A DNA stretch of 64,000 nucleotides, from contig NZ_BDMM01000002.1 of assembly GCF_002157625.1 (NCBI RefSeq), positions 310,001 to 374,000 on the forward strand, in the 5' to 3' direction. Of this stretch, positions 16,299 to 25,191 are shown one piece after another. This stretch comes from Brevundimonas sp. SH203 (lineage in GTDB: Bacteria > Pseudomonadota > Alphaproteobacteria > Caulobacterales > Caulobacteraceae). A program made the translations under genes and the position numbers. Below the pieces are notes generated by a model, which worked only from the letters and a program-made list of their open reading frames with translations, was not told the DNA's origin and ran no database searches. Each line of letters opens with the position of its first letter. The stretch's first letter is position 1.

Positions 16299-17720
16299 AT
16301 GAACGCATCGCTGGCTGCATTGGCCTATCTGGTTTCGGGCGTCCTGTTCATCCTGTCGCTGCGGGGGCTGTCCAGCCCCGACACCAGCCGCCAGGGCAAC
16401 ACCTTCGGCATGATCGGCATGGCCCTGGCCATCGGCGTGACCCTGCTGACGCTGGGGACGACGGGGGCGCTGGACCCCGTGACCCTGGCCCTGATCGCGG
16501 GCGGCGTCATCGTCGGCGGCGGGGCGGGCGCCCTGATCGCCAAGCGCGTCGCCATGACCGACATGCCGCAACTGGTCGCGGCCTTCCACAGTCTGGTCGG
16601 CATGGCCGCCTGTCTGGTCGCCATCGGCGCCATCTATGCGCCCGAAGCCTTTGGAATCCTGTCCGACGACGGCGCGGGCATCAAGACCCTGTCGATCGTC
16701 GAACTCAGCCTGGGCGTGGCCATCGGGGCCATCACCTTCACCGGCTCGGTCATCGCCTTCGCCAAGCTGAACGGAAATATGTCGGGCGCGCCGATCATCC
16801 TGCCGGCGCGACACCTGATCAACGTCGGCCTGGCGCTAGGTCTAGTGTTTCTGATCGGCATTTTGATCGGCACCAACGGCGCGGCGACCTGGGCCTTCTG
16901 GGGTGTCTTCCTGATCGCCCTGATCCTGGGTGCGACTCTGATCATTCCCATCGGCGGCGCGGACATGCCGGTCGTGGTGTCGATGCTGAACTCCTATTCC
17001 GGTTGGGCGGCGGCGGCGCTGGGGTTCACCCTGGAAAACATCGCCCTGATCATCACCGGCGCCCTGGTCGGGTCGTCGGGCGCGATCCTGAGCTACATCA
17101 TGTGCAAGGGCATGAACCGCAGCTTCGTCTCGGTCATCCTGGGCGGGTTCGGCGGCGGCGATGCGGCGGCCGGTCCCGGCGGCGCCAAGGAGACGCGCCC
17201 GGTCAAACAGGGCTCGGCCGAGGATGCGGCCTTCATCATGAAGAACGCCTCCAAGGTCATCATCGTGCCCGGCTACGGCATGGCGGTGGCCCAGGCCCAG
17301 CACGCCCTGCGCGAAATGGCCGACAAGCTGAAGGAAGAGGGCGTCGAGGTGAAATACGCCATTCACCCCGTCGCGGGCCGGATGCCGGGCCACATGAACG
17401 TCCTGCTGGCCGAGGCCAACGTCCCCTATGACGAGGTGTTCGAGCTGGAGGACATCAACGCCGAGTTCGCCACCGCCGACGTCGCCTTCGTCATCGGCGC
17501 CAACGACGTGACCAACCCCGCCGCCAAGACCGACCCGACCAGCGCCATCTACGGCATGCCGATCCTGGATGTCGAAAAGGCCGGCACGGTCCTGTTCATC
17601 AAGCGCGGCATGGGCTCGGGCTATGCCGGGGTCGAGAACGAACTGTTCTTCCGCGACAACACCATGATGCTGTTCGCCGACGCCAAGAAGATGGTCGAGG
17701 GGATCGTGAAGGGGCTGTGA
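16299..17720 (+). CDS. pntB: NAD(P) transhydrogenase subunit beta
   Basis: Carries the remaining membrane helices (dII) and the NADP(H)-binding domain dIII. In this 473-aa protein about nine hydrophobic segments occupy the first 270 residues. The dIII part has the signature VIIVPGYGMAVAQAQHA, the VAGRMPGHMNVLLAEA loop, and GANDVTNPAA near the nucleotide site. GTG at 16296 directly precedes ATG at 16299; the ATG is preferred behind GGGGGAGGGG. It is the last gene of the five-gene unit; an SDR gene follows 4 bp later and may be co-transcribed. Confidence 0.95.
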   Translation: MNASLAALAYLVSGVLFILSLRGLSSPDTSRQGNTFGMIGMALAIGVTLLTLGTTGALDPVTLALIAGGVIVGGGAGALIAKRVAMTDMPQLVAAFHSLVGMAACLVAIGAIYAPEAFGILSDDGAGIKTLSIVELSLGVAIGAITFTGSVIAFAKLNGNMSGAPIILPARHLINVGLALGLVFLIGILIGTNGAATWAFWGVFLIALILGATLIIPIGGADMPVVVSMLNSYSGWAAAALGFTLENIALIITGALVGSSGAILSYIMCKGMNRSFVSVILGGFGGGDAAAGPGGAKETRPVKQGSAEDAAFIMKNASKVIIVPGYGMAVAQAQHALREMADKLKEEGVEVKYAIHPVAGRMPGHMNVLLAEANVPYDEVFELEDINAEFATADVAFVIGANDVTNPAAKTDPTSAIYGMPILDVEKAGTVLFIKRGMGSGYAGVENELFFRDNTMMLFADAKKMVEGIVKGL

Positions 17721-17724
17721 GGCT

Positions 17725-18534
17725 ATGACCCCGCCGCGCCCTGTCGCCCTGGTCACGGGCGCCTCGTCAGGCATCGGCGAGGCGTTCGCACGCGCCCTGG
17801 CGGCGCGGGGCCATGATCTGTGCCTGGTGGCGCGTCGGGCGGATCGGCTACAGGCGTTGGCGGACAGTCTCACGCGCGATCATGGCGTGGCGGTGCTGGT
17901 CCTGCCGTTCGATCTGTCCGAGGCGGGGGCGTGTGAAAGGCTGCTGGCGGCGGTCGATGACGCCGGGCGATACGTGGACGTGCTGGTCAACAACGCCGGC
18001 TATTCCATCGCCCAGAGTTTCGACGACGTGCCCTGGAAGGCGCAGCAGGATTTTCTGATGACCCTGATCGTCAACGCCTGCGGCCTGGCGCATGGCGTCA
18101 TTCCCGGCATGATCGCCCGGGGCGGCGGGCGGATCATCGCGACCGCATCGCTGGCGGGGTTCGCGCCGGGCGTCGCGGGCCACACCCTCTATCCCGGCGC
18201 CAAGAGCCTGATGATGAGCTTTTCCCAGGCCCTGGACGCCGAATATCGGGACAGGGGCCTGAAGGTGACGGCGGTCAGTCCGGGCTTCGTCTCCACCGGC
18301 TTCGCCGCCGCGAACGGCACGGATGCGGTGATGGCCGATGCGCCACGCAGGCTGTTCCTGACGCCCGAACAGGTCGTCGACGCGGCGCTGAAGGCCAATG
18401 ACGCCGGGCGGGTGATCGTGGTGCCCGGTTGGTGGAATGCGCTGGCCGCCGGCCTGATGCGGGGCTTGCCGCAGGGACTGGTCCGCTGGATTCTGATGAA
18501 GGGTTCGGCCAAATACCATCTGGCGGCGGACTGA
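17725..18534 (+). CDS. SDR-family NAD(P)-dependent oxidoreductase
   Basis: Classical short-chain dehydrogenase of 269 aa. The cofactor motif TGASSGIGEA is at 11-20, NNAGYS at 89-94, and the catalytic residues are S142, Y156 and K160 (LYPGAK). The C-terminal third is hydrophobic and ends LMKGSAKYHLAAD, suggesting membrane association. It starts 4 bp after pntB and is followed within 17 bp by a GMC oxidoreductase, so the pair may act on a common alcohol or aldehyde. Substrate unknown. Confidence 0.88.
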   Translation: MTPPRPVALVTGASSGIGEAFARALAARGHDLCLVARRADRLQALADSLTRDHGVAVLVLPFDLSEAGACERLLAAVDDAGRYVDVLVNNAGYSIAQSFDDVPWKAQQDFLMTLIVNACGLAHGVIPGMIARGGGRIIATASLAGFAPGVAGHTLYPGAKSLMMSFSQALDAEYRDRGLKVTAVSPGFVSTGFAAANGTDAVMADAPRRLFLTPEQVVDAALKANDAGRVIVVPGWWNALAAGLMRGLPQGLVRWILMKGSAKYHLAAD

Positions 18535-18551
18535 CAGAGAGCGGATCGGAC

Positions 18552-20141
18552 ATGACCACGCGGTTCGACATCGTCATCATCGGGTCCGGGGCCGGCGGCG
18601 CGACCCTGGCCCAGCGTCTGGCCCCGACCGGCAAGTCCATCCTGATCCTGGAGCGCGGGCCGCATCTGCCGCGCGAGGCCGAGAACTGGAGCCCCAAGGC
18701 CGTCTTCATCGAGCGGCGCTACCAGACCCAGGACCGCTGGTACGACAAGCACGGCAAGCCGTTCCGGCCCAACACCCACTATTGGGTCGGGGGCAACACC
18801 ACCTTCTACGGCGCGGCGCTGATGCGGATGCGCGAAAGGGATTTCACCGAGGTCCGGCACGCGGGCGGCGTCTCGCCCGCCTGGCCCATCACCCTGGCCG
18901 AGATGGCGCCCTATTACGATCAGGCCGAAACCCTGTGGCAGGTCCACGGCCATCGCGGCGACGATCCGACCGAAAAGGGCGACGAGCCGCCCTACGCCTG
19001 GCCGGCCGTGGCGCACGATCCCGGCGTGGCGGCGTTGAAGGGGCACTGGGAGACGCAGGGCTGGCGACCGTTCTCGCTGCCTCTGGGCGTCAAGCTGGAT
19101 CAGGCCCATCCGGTCACGTCGCCCTGCATCAAATGCAAGACCTGCGGCGGCTACCCCTGTCTGCTGCGCGCCAAATGCGATGCGCGCACCCTGGCGATCG
19201 AACCGATCATGGGCCTGCCCAATGTGACCCTGATGACGGGCCGCAAGGTGTTGCGGCTGGAAACCGACGCGACGGGTCGAACCGTCACCGACATCGTCTG
19301 CGACACGACCGAGGGCGGCGAAGAACGCTGGAGCGGCGACATCGTGGTGTTGGCGGCTGGGGCGGCGCCGACGGCGGTGATCCTGCTGGCCTCGGCCAAC
19401 GCCGCCCACCCCAACGGGCTGGCCAACGGCTCCGACCAGGTGGGGCGCAACTATATGTTCCACAACTCGACAGCCATGGTGTCGCTGACGGCGGCGCACC
19501 AGACCGTGACCTTCCCCAAGACGCTGGCGGTCAACGACTTCTACTACGGCGACCCGGCGGGCGGTTACGACTTCCCGATGGGGCATATCCAGCTGCTGGA
19601 GTATATGTCGGGCCAGACTCTGGAGGGTCAGATCGAGGACTGGCTGCCCCCCGCCCTGATCCCCGACGCCCTGTCGGGCGCGGCGGCCGAGCGGATGCTG
19701 TCGATGCTGGTGATCTCCGAAGACCTGCCCCAGCCCGACAATCGGATCACGGTCGGCGCCGATGGGCGGGTCGGTCTGGATTACACCTTCGGCAATCTGG
19801 AGGGGCACGACCGGCTGGTGCAGAAGCTGAAGGCGTCCCTGGACGGGTTTGTGGATCACGCCCACCCGATCTCACAGCATCACTTCCAGTTCGATTCCCT
19901 GCTGCCCTTGTACGGCACCGCCCACCAGTGCGGCACGACGCGGTTCGGGCATGATCCGGCGACCTCGGTGCTGGACGTGAACTGCAAGGCGCACGAGCTG
20001 GACAATCTGTATGTCGTGGACACCAGCTTCTTCTGTTCGGCCAATGCGGTGAACCCCACCTTGACCGTCGTCGCCAACGCCCTGCGCGTGGGGGATCATC
20101 TGATCGAAAGGCTGGGCGGAACGAAACCCGTTCAGGTCTGA
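18552..20141 (+). CDS. GMC-family flavin-dependent oxidoreductase
   Basis: FAD-dependent alcohol, sugar or sterol-type oxidoreductase of 529 aa. The ATG at 18552 leads straight into the dinucleotide-binding motif IIGSGAGGATLAQRL, which fixes the start. The C-terminus carries the GMC signature NAVNPTLTVVANALR preceded by HQCGTTRFG. A five-Cys cluster (C192, C195, C198, C203, C209) is a feature of one GMC subgroup and could bind a metal or Fe-S cluster. No signal peptide, so probably cytoplasmic. Co-directional with the SDR gene. Confidence 0.9.
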   Translation: MTTRFDIVIIGSGAGGATLAQRLAPTGKSILILERGPHLPREAENWSPKAVFIERRYQTQDRWYDKHGKPFRPNTHYWVGGNTTFYGAALMRMRERDFTEVRHAGGVSPAWPITLAEMAPYYDQAETLWQVHGHRGDDPTEKGDEPPYAWPAVAHDPGVAALKGHWETQGWRPFSLPLGVKLDQAHPVTSPCIKCKTCGGYPCLLRAKCDARTLAIEPIMGLPNVTLMTGRKVLRLETDATGRTVTDIVCDTTEGGEERWSGDIVVLAAGAAPTAVILLASANAAHPNGLANGSDQVGRNYMFHNSTAMVSLTAAHQTVTFPKTLAVNDFYYGDPAGGYDFPMGHIQLLEYMSGQTLEGQIEDWLPPALIPDALSGAAAERMLSMLVISEDLPQPDNRITVGADGRVGLDYTFGNLEGHDRLVQKLKASLDGFVDHAHPISQHHFQFDSLLPLYGTAHQCGTTRFGHDPATSVLDVNCKAHELDNLYVVDTSFFCSANAVNPTLTVVANALRVGDHLIERLGGTKPVQV

Positions 20142-20186
20142 CCGCCCCCTCTATCGCCGCGCTTTCCGACCCGTTATCACGCGCCC

Positions 20187-21278
20187 GTGAAGACCGTCGG
20201 ACATCAGCGATTTGAAGCCTTGGACTCCCTGCGCGGGGTCTGCGCCATTCTGGTGGTGATGTTCCATATGCCGGTGGCCAGCCACTGGCGTGACTGGGGC
20301 TTCATTCAGCACGCCTATCTGTTCGTGGACTATTTCTTCGTGCTGTCAGGCTTCGTCATCGCCCATGCCTATGCCGGGCGGTTGAAGTCGGGGCGGGATG
20401 CGGGGCGGTTCATGGTGCGGCGGTTCGGGCGCATCTGGCCGCTGCATTTTCTGATGCTGGGCGCCTTCGTGGGGCTGGAGCTGGCGCGGCTGGTGTTTCA
20501 TTTCGACGGAGCGGCGCCGTTCACGCGCGATCGGTCGGTCGAGGCCATCTTCACCAATCTGGCGCTGATCCAGGCCTGGCATGTCCACCCCTATCTGACC
20601 TGGAACGGACCGGCCTGGACGCTGAGCGCGGAGTGGGCCTGTTATCTGATCTTCGCCGGACTGGTGCTGATCGCGCCCAAATGGTTCCGCTGGATCGGTC
20701 TGGTGCTGGCGGTGGTCGGCGGCCTGCTGGTCCTGGCCTATGCGCGGCGCTGGATGAATACGACCTTCGACTTCGCCGTCCCACGCGCCGTCTATGGTTT
20801 CTTCCTGGGCTGCCTGCTTCAGGGGCTGTGGACCCGTATCCCCCGCCTGAAGGGCGCGGCGGCCACGGGGCTGGAGGTCGCCGCCGTGGTCGCGGCCTGC
20901 GTCTTCATAGGCTATGCTCAGGGGCCGATCACCGTGGCCGTCACCCTGGTCTTCGTCCTGCTGGTCTGGGTTTTCGCGGGCGAGGACGGCGCCGTGTCAC
21001 GGCTGCTGGACCGGCCGGCGCTGGTGACGCTTGGGCGGTGGTCCTTCGCCATCTACATGGTTCACATGTTCCTGCTGACGGTCATGCTGATCGTCGGGCG
21101 AAGGCTGCACTGGCTGCCGAACGGGCGGCGGATCGACTTCGGCTCGGTGTGGCTGAACGACCTGTTCGCCATCGCCATGTTCGGCCTGATCGTCGCGGTC
21201 GCCGTGGTCGCGCACCGGCTGGTCGAACAGCCGGCCCAGCGGATGATCGACCGCTGGACCAAGCCGAAAGTCGCCTGA
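20187..21278 (+). CDS. Acyltransferase 3 (OafA/YrhL) family membrane protein
   Basis: An integral membrane O-acyltransferase that modifies surface polysaccharide or a similar acceptor. The 363-aa protein from a GTG start has about ten hydrophobic segments, and the family N-terminus FEALDSLRGVCAILVVMFH (9-27) contains the catalytic-type His. The motif DYFFVLSGFVIAHAY follows. It is convergent with a 74-aa gene, with only 4 bp between stop codons. The acceptor is unknown. Confidence 0.88.
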   Translation: MKTVGHQRFEALDSLRGVCAILVVMFHMPVASHWRDWGFIQHAYLFVDYFFVLSGFVIAHAYAGRLKSGRDAGRFMVRRFGRIWPLHFLMLGAFVGLELARLVFHFDGAAPFTRDRSVEAIFTNLALIQAWHVHPYLTWNGPAWTLSAEWACYLIFAGLVLIAPKWFRWIGLVLAVVGGLLVLAYARRWMNTTFDFAVPRAVYGFFLGCLLQGLWTRIPRLKGAAATGLEVAAVVAACVFIGYAQGPITVAVTLVFVLLVWVFAGEDGAVSRLLDRPALVTLGRWSFAIYMVHMFLLTVMLIVGRRLHWLPNGRRIDFGSVWLNDLFAIAMFGLIVAVAVVAHRLVEQPAQRMIDRWTKPKVA

Positions 21279-21282
21279 ACGG

Positions 21283-21507
21283 TCAGGCGGCCATCCGCCA
21301 TTCGGGCGCGGCCTCGTCGGCGCGGCCTTCGTCCCACAGCAGATCCTCGTCGGAGTAGCGATGGCTGGCGGCGGCCGAGATGACGTCGACCACCTGTTCC
21401 TCCAGCCGGTCCCAGATCACCGCCAGGTCGGACGACCCGTTCGCCTCGCAGGGCACGATGATGTAGCGGCTGGCGTTGACGGCGGCGGTCGGTTGAAAGC
21501 GGGCCAT
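21283..21507 (-). CDS. 74-aa hypothetical protein divergent from WYL regulator
   Basis: Begins MARFQPTAAVNASRYIIVPC behind an AGGAGAT Shine-Dalgarno and ends EAAPEWRMAA. No domain is recognised. It is acidic, soluble and has Trp/Asp-rich segments (VIWDRLEEQVVDVISAAA, DEDLLWDEG). The divergent arrangement with a WYL-domain regulator and a small dyad between them suggests it could be the regulator's target. Confidence 0.6.
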   Translation of the reverse strand: MARFQPTAAVNASRYIIVPCEANGSSDLAVIWDRLEEQVVDVISAAASHRYSDEDLLWDEGRADEAAPEWRMAA

Positions 21508-21546
21508 GTGACGATCTCCTGGAAGCGGTGGGCCTCTTGTCGATGA

Positions 21547-21561
21547 TGGTGTTTTGCACCA
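21547..21561. promoter_or_regulatory. Dyad in the divergent promoter region
   Basis: A perfect 5-bp inverted repeat TGGTG-TTTTG-CACCA lies in the 93-bp gap between the 74-aa gene and the WYL regulator. It is a candidate operator; with arms this short a chance occurrence is quite possible. Confidence 0.35.
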
Positions 21562-21600
21562 CTGTTGCGTCAGAAACGGACGTAGTCTTCGGGAGAATCG

Positions 21601-22590
21601 GTGAGACACGACAAGGCGGCCATGGTGATCGAGCTGGCGCGGCGGATGGCCGCCAGCGCCGAGGGGCTGACGCTGGACGAGATGGCGCGGGACATGCGGA
21701 CGGGCCGCCGCACCGCCGAACGGATGCGCGACGCCGTGCTGATGCTGTTTCCCCAGGCCGAGGAGGTGTCCGATCCGCCGTCCAAGCGCTGGCGCATTCG
21801 GGGCGGTCTGTCGGCGTTCGAACAGGCGCCGACGGCGACCGAGATGCTGGAACTGACCAAGGCCGCGTCCGCCCTGCGGGCGGCGGGCGAACCGGCGCGG
21901 GCGGCGGCGCTGGAGGCGCTGGAGCGCAAGCTGAAGGCGGCGATGCGGTCCACCACCCTGAACCGCATGGCGCCGGATCTGGAGGCCTTGGTGCGGGCCG
22001 AGACCATCGCCGTCCAAGCGGGGCCGCGCCCCTCGGCGGACGAGGCCATGCTGACCGCCATCCGGGCCGCCGTCCTGGCGCAGCAGCCGCTGGGCTTCAC
22101 CTATTCCCGACCGGGGGCCGAGCCGCGTCGGCGCAGCGTGGCGCCCTGCGGCGTCATGTTCGGGCGGGCCAACTACCTGGTCGCCGCCGACCGCGAGACC
22201 GGCCGCATCCAGACCTTCCGGCTGGACCGGATGAGCCATGTCGCGCCGCAGGAGGGGCTGGCCGTCCCCCCCGCCGATTTCGACCTGACGGTCTTCGCCA
22301 GCCAGTCCTTCGGCATCTATCAGGACGAGATCGAGGACGTGGCCATCCGCATCGCTCCCGAAGGCGCGGTCGAGGCCAGGGGCTGGCGCTGGCATCCCAC
22401 CCAGACCTTCGAGGACCAGGCGGACGGCGGCGTGATCGTGCGGTTTCGCGCCTCGGGGATGCGGGAACTGGCGTGGCATCTGTTCACCTGGGGCGAACAG
22501 GCGTCGATCCTGGCGCCCGAACGGCTGAAAACGGTGATGGCCGGGGAACTGGCGGCGGCGTGGCGCGCCCTGAATCGGACCCCAGATTGA
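21601..22590 (+). CDS. HTH/WYL-domain transcriptional regulator
   Basis: A 329-aa DNA-binding regulator from a GTG start. The N-terminal winged helix (about 5-70: LTLDEMARDMRTGRRTAERM) recognises DNA. The middle and C-terminal parts form a WYL domain (about 150-230) and a WCX-type extension (VIVRFRASGMRELAWHLFTWG). WYL proteins often sense nucleic-acid ligands and some control defence or DNA-damage genes; no defence genes are nearby. Likely autoregulated through the shared intergenic region. Confidence 0.87.
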   Translation: MRHDKAAMVIELARRMAASAEGLTLDEMARDMRTGRRTAERMRDAVLMLFPQAEEVSDPPSKRWRIRGGLSAFEQAPTATEMLELTKAASALRAAGEPARAAALEALERKLKAAMRSTTLNRMAPDLEALVRAETIAVQAGPRPSADEAMLTAIRAAVLAQQPLGFTYSRPGAEPRRRSVAPCGVMFGRANYLVAADRETGRIQTFRLDRMSHVAPQEGLAVPPADFDLTVFASQSFGIYQDEIEDVAIRIAPEGAVEARGWRWHPTQTFEDQADGGVIVRFRASGMRELAWHLFTWGEQASILAPERLKTVMAGELAAAWRALNRTPD

Positions 22591-22664
22591 CGAAACCGTA
22601 AGCTGACCCGGCGCGTTGACGGCGGCTAAGCTTTTTGCGCCGCCTCACTGTCAGGAGATCGCCC

Positions 22665-24098
22665 TTGCGCGTCCACGCCTTCGCCGCCTCCGCGCTTGCC
22701 GCCGTCGCCCTGACCGGCGGCGCCTGCGCCGCGGGCCCGACCGTTTCGCGGCCCCCGGTGTTCGAGGCGGCCGGGCCGCAGGTGACGGTGACGCGCGACG
22801 GCGGCCATTTGACCATCGACTATCGGTTCGGGCGCGACGTTCCGGTCTGGGCCTTCATGGATTCCGCCTTGGAGACCGACACGCGCCAGCCCTGGCGCCC
22901 GCGTCAGTGGACGGTTCAGACGCCCGGCGTCGTCATGGAACGGCGCGGCCATTACGACATCATCCGCAGCACGGACGGCGGGCCCGTGCCGCGCGAGGTG
23001 CGTTTCCGCGTGACCCCCAGGGCGGTCGATCTGGAGGCGGAATATCCGACGCTGCTGTTCTCCAACGGCGCGGTGGCCCTGCCCACCCGTCAGTTGGACG
23101 TGTTCGCCCTCGGCTCGGCCGAGGCGGCGGAACAGGTGCCGGGCGACCTGAACCGCGTGAAGCTGGACGGCGGGACGGCGCGCGTCACCTGGCGCGACGA
23201 CAGCGGGCCGGTGCTGTTCAACGGCCGCCGCCGCGAGGCCCTGACCACCACGGACGAGCGCAGCTATGTCCTGCTGGGCGATGCGACGGTGACGCCGGGC
23301 GACGGCCTGTCCACGGTGATCGACCCGAACCTGCCGCCGTGGATCGGCGAGGAGATCCGCGATTTCGCCCCCCACGTCGGCCAATACTATCGCGACCGGC
23401 TGGGCGCGCCCGGCGCCGGGGGGGACACGCCCATCGTCATGGCGGCCTGGAACGGCCCGACCGAGCGGATGACCAGCATGGGCGGCAGCGTCCTGCCCGG
23501 CCTGATCGTCATGTCGTTCGAGGGGCGGGGCGTGACCACGCCCCAGGCCGAAATCCGGGAACGCTCCCGCTGGTTCATCGGTCACGAGGGCGCGCACTTC
23601 TGGCTGGGCCAGACCATCCGCTATCAGTTCGCCAACGAGGCCTGGATCACCGAGGGCGGGGCGGACCTGATGGCGGTGCGGGCGTTGAGGCATCTGGACG
23701 CGGCCTATGACGCGCGCGCCGAGCTTCAGTCGGAAGTGGACGATTGCGCCGATTTGGCCAAACGGCCGGTGGCCGAGGCGGGGGGGCGCGGCGAACATCG
23801 GGCCTATTACGCCTGCGGCGCCGTCTTCGCCCTGGCCGCCGAGGGGGCGCAGCGCCAGCGGACGGGCGGCGACTGGTTCGACTTTCTGCGCCCGCTGCTG
23901 CGCCAGCCCGACGGGGTGCTGAACCGCGAGGAATGGCTGAACGGCCTGACCCGCGTGTCGCGCGATCCGACCCTGCGCGGCGACATCGAACGGCTGCTGG
24001 ACCAGGGGGCGGCCGATCCGTCCGCCGTCATCGCCCGGCTGTTCCAACGCACGGGCGTCGCCTTCCGCCTCGACAACGGCCGTGTCGTTCTGACCTGA
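22665..24098 (+). CDS. Exported M1-like (gluzincin) metallopeptidase
   Basis: A secreted 477-aa zinc peptidase. The TTG at 22665 is preferred because it follows AGGAG by 7 bases and starts a clean signal peptide (MRVHAFAASALAAVALTGGA), possibly a lipoprotein. The zinc site HEGAH is at 307-311 with the third ligand Glu at 330, exactly the HExxH-18-E spacing of M1 aminopeptidases. The GAMEN exopeptidase motif is not evident and the N-terminal half is a beta-rich domain of unknown family. It may therefore be an endopeptidase or a PDZ-less M61-like enzyme. Confidence 0.75.
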   Translation: MRVHAFAASALAAVALTGGACAAGPTVSRPPVFEAAGPQVTVTRDGGHLTIDYRFGRDVPVWAFMDSALETDTRQPWRPRQWTVQTPGVVMERRGHYDIIRSTDGGPVPREVRFRVTPRAVDLEAEYPTLLFSNGAVALPTRQLDVFALGSAEAAEQVPGDLNRVKLDGGTARVTWRDDSGPVLFNGRRREALTTTDERSYVLLGDATVTPGDGLSTVIDPNLPPWIGEEIRDFAPHVGQYYRDRLGAPGAGGDTPIVMAAWNGPTERMTSMGGSVLPGLIVMSFEGRGVTTPQAEIRERSRWFIGHEGAHFWLGQTIRYQFANEAWITEGGADLMAVRALRHLDAAYDARAELQSEVDDCADLAKRPVAEAGGRGEHRAYYACGAVFALAAEGAQRQRTGGDWFDFLRPLLRQPDGVLNREEWLNGLTRVSRDPTLRGDIERLLDQGAADPSAVIARLFQRTGVAFRLDNGRVVLT

Positions 24099-24102
24099 AC
24101 AT

Positions 24103-24136
24103 AAAAAGACGGCGGCCGGTCGTCCCGGCCGCCGTT
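24103..24136 (-). terminator. Terminator shared by two convergent genes
   Basis: An 11-bp stem (ACGGCGGCCGG / CCGGCCGCCGT) with a 4-base loop. The T-run lies on the minus-strand side (AAAAA at 24104-24108), so it serves the DUF6607 gene best and may also stop the peptidase transcript. Confidence 0.75.
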
Positions 24137-24162
24137 GCAGTCGTCCGCGCTGGGGGGGAGGG

Positions 24163-25155
24163 TCAGCGGGGTGTCGTGGCCTGTTGGATCAGGGTGCGGG
24201 CCTGGGCGATGGCGTCGGCCTCGGCGGTCTTTCCGTCGGCGACCTGTTGGCCCAAATCCATCAGCGGCGTGCCCGTGACCGAGCCGGTGTCTCCGACCTC
24301 CTGCAGGTGGATGCCGTTGTGGGCGACGGCGGCCGCGTCCCAGGCGTCGCGAACGGCGGCCCAGAAGCCCTGCGTCTTGGCCCAGTATTCGTCGCCGGCT
24401 CGGGGGGAATAGCCGGTGGAGCGGTCATAGGTGTTGATGACGTCTTCCTGGACGATGGCGACGGGTTCGCCGCCGGCCTTGCCCGACATCTTCATATTGT
24501 CCTGGATATGGACCCAGCCGTCCGGCTTCAGGATATGCCGGTTCGTGCCCAGATAGCGGTCATAGACCGGGTTTCGCACGGCGTCGCGACGCGCCAGCGG
24601 CCGCCAGGTCGGGTTCGACGTCCAGGCCGACAGGCCGTTGTCATAGGTCCAATGGCCGACCCCGCCGTAACGGGGCGAATCGTCGGTCTGCCACACCGTC
24701 TGGGACCAGGCGCCGGCGCGCTGGTCGGCCGGAACCGGCGTCAGGGTCCACTGGTTCGGCCCGGCGTAGGTCAGGACCGTCTCGGGCTGATAGGCCCAGT
24801 CCTGACGCCAGTGTTTGACCACGATGGCCTGGCCGTCATGCTCCATGACCAGAATGTGCTGCAGGCTGATCTTGTCACCCTTGTCATAGACCACGCGCAC
24901 GATCTCGCTGCCGCCCGACAGCTTCTCCTCCAGCGGGTCGTAGTCGGCGCGGAAGCTGACGTTCTCGCGCATGTCGAAGTGGACGCGGTACTGGCCTGCC
25001 TGGGCCAGGATCGACTGACGATCTCGTTCGAAGGCGTTGGCGGGCGCGGTCGTCGTGGCTGCGGCCGGAGCGGGGGCAGGGGCGGCGGCCTGCTGGGCCA
25101 GGGCCGCGGGTGCGGTCGCGGTCAGCAGGGCGGCGGCGATCAGGATGGCGCGCAT
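24163..25155 (-). CDS. DUF6607-family exported protein
   Basis: 330 aa from the ATG at 25155, giving a clear signal peptide (MRAILIAAALLTATAPAALA) and an Ala/Pro linker to about residue 45. The mature part is beta-rich with many Trp (KHWRQDWAYQPETVL, DNGLSAWTSNPTWRPL), the pattern of DUF6607. It lies 36 bp behind a haemoglobin/transferrin-type TonB receptor and probably shares its transcript, so a role in iron or haem uptake is likely by context. The biochemical function is not known. Confidence 0.75.
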   Translation of the reverse strand: MRAILIAAALLTATAPAALAQQAAAPAPAPAAATTTAPANAFERDRQSILAQAGQYRVHFDMRENVSFRADYDPLEEKLSGGSEIVRVVYDKGDKISLQHILVMEHDGQAIVVKHWRQDWAYQPETVLTYAGPNQWTLTPVPADQRAGAWSQTVWQTDDSPRYGGVGHWTYDNGLSAWTSNPTWRPLARRDAVRNPVYDRYLGTNRHILKPDGWVHIQDNMKMSGKAGGEPVAIVQEDVINTYDRSTGYSPRAGDEYWAKTQGFWAAVRDAWDAAAVAHNGIHLQEVGDTGSVTGTPLMDLGQQVADGKTAEADAIAQARTLIQQATTPR

Positions 25156-25191
25156 CGGGCGTTTCCTTGCGTTTCTAGGGGGCATGGTCGC

